Of a DNA stretch of 6,139 nt, positions 1 through 6,095 are shown one piece after another; within the stretch, counting starts at the first letter, position 1, and the number at the start of each line of letters is the position of its first letter. The notes under the pieces were generated by a model. That model saw nothing but the letters and a program-made list of their open reading frames with translations. It was not told the DNA's origin and did not search any database. The position numbers were made by a program, and so were the translations under genes. The stretch spans positions 1 through 6,139 of the forward strand of contig WOZY01000115.1 of assembly GCA_011620045.1 (NCBI GenBank). The letters run 5' to 3'. Source of the DNA: Mesotoga sp. (GTDB lineage: Bacteria > Thermotogota > Thermotogae > Petrotogales > Kosmotogaceae).

Positions 1-1723
1 TTTCGGACCTATCAACGCTTCACAAATTGCATTCGGTGAAACCCTGGACGGGCTCTACAATGACTGGAAAGAAGAAGTCGGAATCGAAGCCACAAAGTAT
101 GCCACTTTAACTGAAGTCAGAACAGTGGCCAACGGTCAGATATACGATATGACGAAAACTGAAAACGGTGTCGTATTCTCCTATTCGGTTTTCGGTGAAG
201 CAAGTTCATGGAATGGCTCTGTAGAAAGAGGAATTGAAGAATATGTAGATGGCGGCTTTTCCAGGAGGCTTTCCGACTTTGGCGCCCTGAGCTTGAAATG
301 GCACGAAGGCAATATCTACTTGATGACTTCTGTAACCGAAAGGAATACGACGTCCAGAGAAATCTGGTCACACAGACCTCCTCTTTCTGTGAGACTTCTG
401 GACAAAGGAATGATCACTGCCTTTGATATCTACAACGGGAGATTGATCAAAGCACTATACGACCCAAAGACTGAACTATCTACCATCTATTTCGATGGGA
501 TGCAACTCATAACAATTCCATGGTTAGTCAAAGATATCGTTGTTCTGGAAGACGGAAGCCTGGCTATGCTGCTATCAAGGAATGGCATTAACGGAGCTAT
601 CGCGACCTTCACCGAAGGGGAATTCAGAGTAATACTAGACGATCCCTATCTCAAGGGAAGGGGTATTGACTACCAAGAGGGCAAGGTAGTCTTTACAGCC
701 GCTTATGAAGAAGGGTATATGGATGCCTTCGCTGTAGAGGTAAAATCGGGAGAGGTTTTCAGACTAACCGAAGGTGCCAATCTTGAAAAGGCGGTGGTGC
801 TAGATTCTACAGTGTACGGATTCGGACACTCCCGAAGAGAAAAGGGAATGTCTATTTATGTTTTCGGTCTTGAAAGCACTCCATACAGCGTTAAAGAAGT
901 TGAACCCGATGACTTCGAGCCATCTTCTGTGGAGTATACAAGCGGCAATTACCTGAAGAAGACATTCCTTCATTTTCTGAACCCTGTGTTAAGAGCTCCG
1001 TTAGTCTCATACGATGGCGAGAACATTTCCCTTGGCTTTCTTACCGTTCACCTTTCACATGATTCGAAGCATTCCATGGAGCTGATGCCTTCATTTACCT
1101 TTGGTACTAACAAGCTCACTTTCCAGGGGGAGTATATAGGACAGATCTTGGAAGGAGTAAATGTCTCTCTGAAAGCGAGCTTAGGCACCCCCAGCGTGCC
1201 TATGCTAACCGCAGGACTATCTTCTGAGCTCTTCCAGATGCCTTTAAATCCTTCCACAAGGTTTAGATCACACGCTTATATTGGATTTGACACGTCTGGC
1301 GGCATCACTACATCTGTTCCCTTAAGTCTGGGAGGAAATCTCTTCTCGATTTCGCTGGAACCCGGGATAAGACTTTCTAACGGAAAAATCACTCCATTGC
1401 TTGCCGTGGATGCTGGATTCTCCCCAACTCTGGGTACATCTGTTGGTCTTGGTGTCGGCTTCGACGATGATTTCTACTGGTATGCGAACGGAGCTCAGCT
1501 CTTGTACAGGATAGACTGGGGTTGGAGTCCTCTATTCTTCTTGAAAGAGTTGGGAATTGGCACAGTGATAAGCGGAACAAACACCAGTCTCGATCATTCC
1601 GCCCTTTACCTTTTCATAAATGTAGGTTCAACAATAGGTATCGGAGACATTTTCCCCAAGATAGGCATTCAGTACAGTGACTCGCGCTTTGGAATTTACT
1701 TTGGACTGGATAATCAACCGTAA
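1..1723 (+). CDS. Propeller and beta-barrel envelope protein, C-terminal part (5' truncated by window edge)
   Basis: The frame is open from base 2 to the TAA at 1721-1723, giving 573 visible residues. The GTG at 125 is therefore an internal valine codon: it has no ribosome binding site, and the 41 codons before it look like protein. Those codons contain AFGETLDGLYNDWKEEV, which resembles the last helix of peptidase-MA-like (gluzincin) domains, so the missing part probably holds that domain. Visible residues about 45-320 look like a WD40/TolB-type propeller. The clearest blade is near residues 227-288, with a GKVVFTA strand, a D-A-F-V segment and SGEVFRLTEG. From about residue 335 to the end, alternating polar/hydrophobic strands rich in G, F and Y, including LLYRIDWGW and a final RFGIYFGLDNQP strand, suggest an Omp85/surface-antigen-like barrel. 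An outer-membrane (toga) location is inferred. It could instead be a soluble propeller with a beta-rich tail. Substrate and catalytic activity are unknown, because any HExxH motif would lie outside the window. Confidence 0.8.
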   Translation, partial: FGPINASQIAFGETLDGLYNDWKEEVGIEATKYATLTEVRTVANGQIYDMTKTENGVVFSYSVFGEASSWNGSVERGIEEYVDGGFSRRLSDFGALSLKWHEGNIYLMTSVTERNTTSREIWSHRPPLSVRLLDKGMITAFDIYNGRLIKALYDPKTELSTIYFDGMQLITIPWLVKDIVVLEDGSLAMLLSRNGINGAIATFTEGEFRVILDDPYLKGRGIDYQEGKVVFTAAYEEGYMDAFAVEVKSGEVFRLTEGANLEKAVVLDSTVYGFGHSRREKGMSIYVFGLESTPYSVKEVEPDDFEPSSVEYTSGNYLKKTFLHFLNPVLRAPLVSYDGENISLGFLTVHLSHDSKHSMELMPSFTFGTNKLTFQGEYIGQILEGVNVSLKASLGTPSVPMLTAGLSSELFQMPLNPSTRFRSHAYIGFDTSGGITTSVPLSLGGNLFSISLEPGIRLSNGKITPLLAVDAGFSPTLGTSVGLGVGFDDDFYWYANGAQLLYRIDWGWSPLFFLKELGIGTVISGTNTSLDHSALYLFINVGSTIGIGDIFPKIGIQYSDSRFGIYFGLDNQP

Positions 1724-1773
1724 AGAGAGATTTCAATACATGAGCCGTAAAATTGCTCAAAGAAAATAAACGA

Positions 1774-1800
1774 GAAAGGGGAATCTTCCCCTTTCTTTTT
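1774..1800 (+). terminator. Rho-independent terminator of the barrel-protein gene
   Basis: GAAAGGGGAA (1774-1783) and TTCCCCTTTC (1786-1795) are perfect 10-base inverted arms around TC. In RNA the innermost A-U pair would open to give a 4-base loop. The right arm is followed directly by TTTTT (1796-1800). It lies 50 bases after the stop codon of the upstream gene, as expected for its terminator. The left flank is A-rich, so some activity on the minus strand is possible. Confidence 0.93.
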
Positions 1801-2138
1801 CCAACAGCCACTGATTTGCAGAACGGCGCAATAGGCACCTTCCGCCAAATAGACTTGACAGCAAGTTCTTCTGGAAAGATAGGATCGAACCATTTATGCT
1901 CGGAAACGCTGGGCCTCCTTTCTCAGTTTGTAAGAACTCAAGATTCCTTTAGGATTTTCCATCTCGATGCAACGACGTAATCACCGCTTTTGGCAGAAAA
2001 TCAGAACAGCAATCTCAAGCCTACTTACTAGCGATATATTTCTCTCGATGAACAATCCGGGTCGTCTACTTCACTTTTGAAAAGAACTGAAATCTGCCTG
2101 CCAGTCGATTTTGCTTAAGCCGCGACAATGGAATGAGG
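1801..2138. other. Intergenic stretch with no supported gene
   Basis: These 338 bases lie between the terminator and the next promoter. Both strands were read. On the plus strand an open frame (1753-1980) begins before the terminator hairpin and runs through it, with no ribosome binding site and unlikely composition. On the minus strand a stretch from about 1930 down to the terminator reads as EHKWFDPIFPEELAVKSIW followed by RKVPIAPF, which looks faintly protein-like. It has stops just upstream, no start signal, and reads through the terminator. It could be a decayed gene fragment or chance. No tRNA, rRNA, riboswitch or repeat array was recognised. Confidence 0.6.
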
Positions 2139-2144
2139 TATAAT
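2139..2144 (+). promoter_or_regulatory. -10 element (TATAAT) for the 359-residue protein gene
   Basis: A perfect TATAAT lies 41 bases before the ATG at 2186. The -35 region is weak: TTAAGC (2115-2120) gives an 18-base spacer with poor agreement, while TTGCTT (2111-2116) matches better but is 22 bases away. The predicted start point near 2150-2152 falls inside the palindrome at 2147-2163. A perfect -10 with a weak -35 suggests regulation or an activator, but that is inference. Confidence 0.7.
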
Positions 2145-2146
2145 GC

Positions 2147-2163
2147 TGTTATCGGAGATAACA
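2147..2163. promoter_or_regulatory. Start-site palindrome, candidate operator or 5' mRNA hairpin
   Basis: TGTTATCGGAGATAACA is a perfect 7-base inverted repeat around GGA. It covers the expected transcription start of the downstream gene. As DNA it has the size and symmetry of a dimeric repressor site. As RNA it would form a 7-bp hairpin with a 3-base loop at the very 5' end. It is not a terminator, because the following bases are A-rich rather than T-rich. I cannot assign it to a known regulator. It resembles Fur/Zur-family boxes only loosely and has a 3-base rather than 1-base centre. Confidence 0.55.
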
Positions 2164-2185
2164 AAAAAGAAAGGGGGAAATAATC

Positions 2186-3265
2186 ATGAAGATAATGGGG
2201 TACTCGGCTTTTCTTATAAGCGATGCTGGTTCTGTGTTTATTGAGGAATCAAAACATGACGGAATAACGCTCACGTTTCCTTCAGATCCGGTCATTGCGA
2301 AATACAAGGACCGGCTTATGGCAGTATTCGAAGTTAAGATGGAATCGTCCAAGTTTTCTCTTACCAAAAGCAAACTCGATCTTAGCTCTGTTAAGCTTCA
2401 AGGGGTAAAAGTTGTGGACGACAAGTTCTATGAGGATTCAGTTTCGCTTTGGGCCTTCGAATCGAGGACGCTTGGCAAGACTATGAGAGTGGTGTCAGAC
2501 GCAGAAGCATCAAAGATCCCAGCAAAAAGAGAAACCGATTACGTCGTTCCGGTTATCGTTAACACGATAGAGTTCTCTTCAAAGGAAGAGCATATTGGAA
2601 GATTCGTCTTCCCGTTGCCCGATGAATGGTTTGTTCTTTCTGGTGTCTACTTTGGCCAGGATGGCGTGAAGATTCGCAAGGAAAATTCGAAGATAGATTT
2701 GGATTCCTTTAGCACCGGAATAATCGTTGAAGAACTGAAAAAGCACAGAGTCTTCAACGACAACTTGTGGGATCTTTATCAGCTGTACAAATCTCTAGAG
2801 AGTTTTGAAACTAAGAATGAATCGCTCCCAGAACCGCTTGGAGAAGATATATCTGTATCCGATCTCGATCTGGAAGACAGTATTCCAGAGAGCGCAGACC
2901 TTTACCTTGCGGGAGACAGAAAAACAACGAACTCCCTCCATCGCGAAGTCGTTATTCAGTCAAGCATAGAAAAGATTGGAACTTTCAGCAAGAAGAAGGG
3001 CGTTGTCCTAAGAGTCAAGAACAATTCAGATCTTGGAACGGTTAAAGGAGTACACATCTCTTTCAGACTACTGGATCCAATGGGTAAAGAGCTCTACGTT
3101 GCCGAAAAGGAACTCGATGGACTTAGCGTTGGACCGGGGGAAGCAAAGAAACAAGTTTTCACTGACTTTCCAGAATTCGCTGATCATCAACTGGAAAGAG
3201 CCGCAGTTAATCTGATAAGCATTTCATGGAGTAACGGGCTTAAAACTCTCACTTCTTCTGAATAA
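2186..3265 (+). CDS. Hypothetical protein with Ig-like C-terminal domain, unknown function
   Basis: The protein has 359 residues and I do not recognise its family. The ATG at 2186 is chosen because GAAAGGGGG (2169-2177) sits 8 bases upstream; the next Met, codon 4, is less well spaced. The N-terminus (MGYSAFLISDAGS) is only mildly hydrophobic and lacks a convincing signal peptide or membrane helix, so a cytoplasmic location is likely. Residues 1-200 are a mixed, beta-rich region containing FPLPDEWF (142-149). Residues about 204-235 form an acidic, low-complexity linker (many D, E, S, P). Residues about 271-348 read as an Ig-like sandwich: VVLRVKNNSD, then SFRLLDPMGKELY, then LSVGPGEAKKQVF, similar in style to FxLYD/LEA14-type domains. 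Transcription appears to start at the TATAAT/palindrome just upstream. Its last 17 bases overlap the 3' end of nadE on the other strand. No catalytic motif is visible; a binding or structural role is only a guess. Confidence 0.85.
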   Translation: MKIMGYSAFLISDAGSVFIEESKHDGITLTFPSDPVIAKYKDRLMAVFEVKMESSKFSLTKSKLDLSSVKLQGVKVVDDKFYEDSVSLWAFESRTLGKTMRVVSDAEASKIPAKRETDYVVPVIVNTIEFSSKEEHIGRFVFPLPDEWFVLSGVYFGQDGVKIRKENSKIDLDSFSTGIIVEELKKHRVFNDNLWDLYQLYKSLESFETKNESLPEPLGEDISVSDLDLEDSIPESADLYLAGDRKTTNSLHREVVIQSSIEKIGTFSKKKGVVLRVKNNSDLGTVKGVHISFRLLDPMGKELYVAEKELDGLSVGPGEAKKQVFTDFPEFADHQLERAAVNLISISWSNGLKTLTSSE

Positions 3266-4088
3266 TCGAAAGATTCCTGAGCTTCCTGTGTTCAGCCGCC
3301 TGGAGTATTTCCATAACCCTCATGACCTTCCTGTCGTGAGGGTTTGGTGTTTTGCCGGCTTCGATTTCCCGAAGCACTTCATCTAGCTCATTCATTTGAA
3401 GTCCAAAGGCAGTTTCATCATTGACTCCCGGAATTAGATCGGGACTCGGTGGTTTTTCAATGATCCTCGCCGGGATTCTCAAGTCTCTTGCAAGATCCAT
3501 TACCTCAGTCTTGAACAAATGCTTTATCGGCTCAATGTCGCTTGAATCATCTCCCCACTTCACATAAAGTCCGCAAAGCCATTCGGTCTTGTTTGTCGTG
3601 CCAAGTACTGCGTAACCCTTTTTTTCGGCTTCCAGATATAACGAAACCATCCTGACTCTGTGCTTAGCTCTGTAAAAAGCCAGTCCCCTTTTGAATTCTT
3701 CATTCCCATTGTCAGCCAAGTCGTCAATAAATGGATCTGAAGAAAGCTTCTTCCACTTATCCCTTACGTACTTTTCTTTAACCGACTGAGGTATTAAAAG
3801 TGCCGGCGGTTGGAGTCTGTAACAGCCAACAGAACGGAGAACTGAACTTATGTTCTTGACTCTGAAGTCTATTCCCAGGAAATCAGCTACGAGCTTCGAA
3901 TCCTCCAGGGTATCCTTCGAAGAGTCGCGCTCGGGCATCAGAAGGCCAAATACGTTTTTCTTGCCTAGGGCGTCTACGGCTAGCTTACCTACCACTGCGG
4001 AGTCTATTCCTCCGCTTATCCCTATCACAGCCCCTCGATAGCCCCACTTCAGAACAGTGCTTCTTATAAAATCGACAATTTCTCGCAT
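3249..4088 (-). CDS. nadE: NAD(+) synthetase, ammonia-type, divergent
   Basis: It makes NAD from deamido-NAD, ATP and an amide nitrogen source, the last step of NAD synthesis, in the cytoplasm. The 279 residues are one synthetase domain. There is no N-terminal glutaminase (nitrilase) domain, so ammonia is the likely nitrogen donor. The PP-loop SGGIDS is at residues 25-30. AKHRVRMVSLY (141-151) and LGTTNKTEW (162-170) match the family's ARxRM..LY and GTGNKSE blocks, and KTEV is at 193-196. Oddities: the usual YGDGG.D reads WGDDSSD (178-184). The usual PSAxLWxGQTDExE reads PPSPDLIPGVNDETAFG (213-229). Residues about 85-135, including CYRLQPPALLIP, are longer than usual before the RxRM block. 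These suggest a divergent subfamily, possibly with altered substrate use, but the core ATP site is intact. The ATG at 4088 follows GGTGATC (4097-4091), a good match to the 16S 3' end. A perfect TATAAT precedes it. The 3' end overlaps the convergent gene by 17 bases. Confidence 0.9.
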   Translation of the reverse strand: MREIVDFIRSTVLKWGYRGAVIGISGGIDSAVVGKLAVDALGKKNVFGLLMPERDSSKDTLEDSKLVADFLGIDFRVKNISSVLRSVGCYRLQPPALLIPQSVKEKYVRDKWKKLSSDPFIDDLADNGNEEFKRGLAFYRAKHRVRMVSLYLEAEKKGYAVLGTTNKTEWLCGLYVKWGDDSSDIEPIKHLFKTEVMDLARDLRIPARIIEKPPSPDLIPGVNDETAFGLQMNELDEVLREIEAGKTPNPHDRKVMRVMEILQAAEHRKLRNLSIIQKK

Positions 4089-4253
4089 ATGATCACCAAC
4101 AAGATTATACTAAACTATTCCTTCATTATTGAAAACTGAATATTCTACTCAAAGCGCCCACTGGAAAGTTTGCCAACAAAGAAGTTTCAGTTGCCAGAAA
4201 TGTTAGACTGATTTGTTAGAGCAATCTCATATTTAGAGTAGGAGGAGTGAAAA
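4089..4253. other. Divergent intergenic region between nadE and ggt
   Basis: These 165 bases hold the nadE promoter on the minus strand and the ggt leader on the plus strand. Two similar segments, AGTTTGCCAAC (4168-4178) and AGTTGCCAG (4189-4197), share TTGCCA. They could be -35-like elements or a repeated protein site. A possible extended -10, TGTTAGACT (4201-4209), is not well spaced from either, so the ggt promoter is not settled. The ggt ribosome binding site AGGAGG (4240-4245) is strong. Confidence 0.5.
4104..4133 (-). promoter_or_regulatory. Promoter of nadE
   Basis: Read on the minus strand, TATAAT (4109-4104) is a perfect -10. The best -35 is TTCAAT (4133-4128) with an 18-base spacer, a weak match. 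The -10 ends only 15 bases before the start codon, so the predicted transcript begins at about 4097, at the edge of the ribosome binding site GGTGATC. This gives a leader of roughly 10 bases, leaving no room for a riboswitch or attenuator. Confidence 0.7.
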
Positions 4254-5936
4254 ATGAGAAAATCAGTGTTTGTTCTTGTGACCATACTAATTGCTGGAAC
4301 CGTCCTGGCATCGAACCCTCTTAACCTTTATGGAAGGGATGCAGAGGGAAGAAACGGAGTTGTTGCGGCCGCAAAACCTGAAGCCTCAGAAGCAGGCGTT
4401 AAGATTCTTGAGATGGGCGGGAATGCTGTAGACGCTGCTATAGCCACCGCATTTGCGCTTGGTGTTCTGGAGCCGAATGCTTCTGGAATCGGTGGAGGAG
4501 GATTCATGATAATTAAGCTGGCCGATATGGATGAAGCAGTAGTCATTGATTTCAGAGAGACTGCACCCAACTCTACAAGCCCGACTTTCTTCAATCTTGA
4601 CGAGAATAATCGGCCAGTAAACTATGAGAGTGTCATCGGGGGAAAGGCCATCGGAGTTCCAGGTGAAGTCGCCGGCCTATTATACGCTCTTGAAAACTAC
4701 GGAACGCTTTCTCGAGAAGAAGTAATTCGGCCGGCCATAGACTGGGCCGAGAAGGGAATCCCTGTAACAGTTAATCTTTTTTCAATTATTAGCGATAACT
4801 ACGAGAAGATAATGATGATGGAAAATGGAATCGACCTCTATTTGAAGTATGGAGGTATTCCTTATGAAGTGGGTGAGACTATTGTACTAAAGGACTTGGC
4901 CGATACCCTAAGATCTATCGTAGAGAACGGGAAAGATGCGATATATTCTGGAGAAATTGCCGAGAAAATTGTGGCCGAAGTTCAGAAACGCGGTGGAGTA
5001 ATGACAATGGATGATCTTGCAAATTATGAAGTGAAGGTTCGCAAACCAGTTGTTGGAACATATCGAGGTTACACTATACTGTCAGTTCCACCTGCCAGCT
5101 CGGGCGGAACTCACGTGATTGAACTTCTAAATATCATGGAGAATTTCGATGTCGGATCGATGGGAGACAACACTGCCGAGACGATCCACATCTGGTCAGA
5201 GGCAATGAAACTGGTTTTTGCCGACAGGTCAAGATACATGGCCGATACTGACTTTGTGGATGTTCCTCTCGAGGGACTAACTTCGAAAGATTATGCCAGG
5301 ACCCTTGCTGAGAAAATCGATAAGCACATTCCACTTGAATTCGTTGAGCCCGGTGACCCCTGGAAGTTCGAAAACGGAAGCACTACTCATCTTTCTGTTA
5401 TGGACAAAGAGGGAAATATGGTTGCTATGACAAAATCCATAAACTACTTCTTTGGTTCTGGCGTTGTTGTGCCGACAACAGGAATTATTCTTAATAATCA
5501 CATGGACGACTTCGTAAAAACCCCCGGCTCAGCAAACTCAGTCGAACCCGGGAAAAGGCCACTCAGCAGCATGAGTCCTACTCTGGTTATGGACCCTGAA
5601 GGTGAGCCGTATATGACGATCGGTGCGCCAGGCGGTACACGGATTATCACTACTGTAGCTCAAACGATAAGCAACATCATTGACCACGGAATGACTGTAC
5701 AGCAAGCAATTCTGGCACCCAGAGTATTTAGGATGCAGACTGGCCCGATGTCTATAGAAGGAAGGATCTCAATTAACGCTTACAACAGGCTAATCGAAAT
5801 GGGCCATGAAATAACTGTAAGAAACGACTATGATCCTTACTTCGGCGGGGTTCATGCCGTTTTGTTCAACAGAGATATAGGAATACTATTTGGAGGAGCC
5901 GACCCCAGAAGAGATGGGCAGGCTGTCGCCTATTGA
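4254..5936 (+). CDS. ggt: Gamma-glutamyltranspeptidase, exported, lid-loop-less type
   Basis: It cleaves the gamma-glutamyl bond of glutathione and similar compounds, by hydrolysis or transfer to amino acids or peptides. The 560 residues match the usual family length. Residues 1-19 are a signal peptide (RK, hydrophobic core, VLA then SN), so it acts outside the cytoplasmic membrane. GGNAVDAAIA (55-64), SGIGGGGF (77-84) and DFRETAP (99-105, substrate-binding Arg101) mark the large subunit. Self-cleavage is expected before Thr377 in NGSTTHLSV, leaving a 184-residue small subunit with Thr377 as nucleophile. NNHMDDF (414-420), PLSSMSPT (436-443) and GAPGG (457-461) complete the active site. Only about 12 residues separate MDDF from GKRPLSS, where E. 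coli has about 23. The lid loop is thus missing, as in Bacillus subtilis and Deinococcus enzymes, which favours a more open site. The ATG follows AGGAGG with 8 bases between. No partner gene adjoins it and no clear terminator follows. Alternative: a cephalosporin-acylase-like relative, less likely. Confidence 0.95.
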   Translation: MRKSVFVLVTILIAGTVLASNPLNLYGRDAEGRNGVVAAAKPEASEAGVKILEMGGNAVDAAIATAFALGVLEPNASGIGGGGFMIIKLADMDEAVVIDFRETAPNSTSPTFFNLDENNRPVNYESVIGGKAIGVPGEVAGLLYALENYGTLSREEVIRPAIDWAEKGIPVTVNLFSIISDNYEKIMMMENGIDLYLKYGGIPYEVGETIVLKDLADTLRSIVENGKDAIYSGEIAEKIVAEVQKRGGVMTMDDLANYEVKVRKPVVGTYRGYTILSVPPASSGGTHVIELLNIMENFDVGSMGDNTAETIHIWSEAMKLVFADRSRYMADTDFVDVPLEGLTSKDYARTLAEKIDKHIPLEFVEPGDPWKFENGSTTHLSVMDKEGNMVAMTKSINYFFGSGVVVPTTGIILNNHMDDFVKTPGSANSVEPGKRPLSSMSPTLVMDPEGEPYMTIGAPGGTRIITTVAQTISNIIDHGMTVQQAILAPRVFRMQTGPMSIEGRISINAYNRLIEMGHEITVRNDYDPYFGGVHAVLFNRDIGILFGGADPRRDGQAVAY

Positions 5937-6050
5937 AGTAAACTTTTGGAGATTTCAAAGGCTCATCTAAAGTGATGCAAAGTTTCATTGTAATAATGGT
6001 GTTAGTCAGTGGAACAAAAGCAAACCGCTTATTAAGAGCATTTTGAACAC

Positions 6051-6079
6051 TTGTTTCTAGAATTAAACAAGATTATAAT
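6051..6079 (+). promoter_or_regulatory. Promoter reading towards the right edge
   Basis: TTGTTT (6051-6056) and TATAAT (6074-6079) are separated by 17 bases, the optimal spacing, with a perfect -10. Expected transcription start is about 6085-6087. No gene follows inside the window, so it probably serves a gene or RNA starting beyond base 6139. Confidence 0.65.
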
Positions 6080-6085
6080 TTCTTC

Positions 6086-6095
6086 ATGACGTCAT
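6086..6095. promoter_or_regulatory. Perfect 10-base palindrome at predicted start point
   Basis: ATGACGTCAT is fully self-complementary and lies 7 bases after the TATAAT at 6074-6079, so it covers the expected transcription start. The position is typical of a repressor operator. A 10-base palindrome can occur by chance, so the support is mainly positional. Confidence 0.4.

Noticed and set aside
1614..1838. Minus-strand open frame of 74 codons
   Set aside because: It overlaps the well-supported end of the first gene and the terminator, and its start has no ribosome binding site.
1880..1895. GGATCGAACC, similar to the T-arm of a minus-strand tRNA
   Set aside because: The flanking bases do not pair to form a T-stem, and no anticodon arm or acceptor stem can be assembled around it.
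1753..1980. Plus-strand open frame of 75 codons after the first gene
   Set aside because: It runs through the terminator hairpin, lacks a ribosome binding site and has unlikely composition.
2147..2163. Palindrome read as a terminator
   Set aside because: No T-tract follows on the plus strand; the next bases are A-rich and lead into the ribosome binding site of the next gene.
4328..4594. Minus-strand open frame of 88 codons inside ggt
   Set aside because: It is a shadow of the conserved glycine/alanine-rich part of Ggt, with no start signals of its own.
6028..6045. Terminator after ggt at GCTTATTAAGAGC
   Set aside because: The stem is only 4 pairs including a wobble, and the T-run is short.
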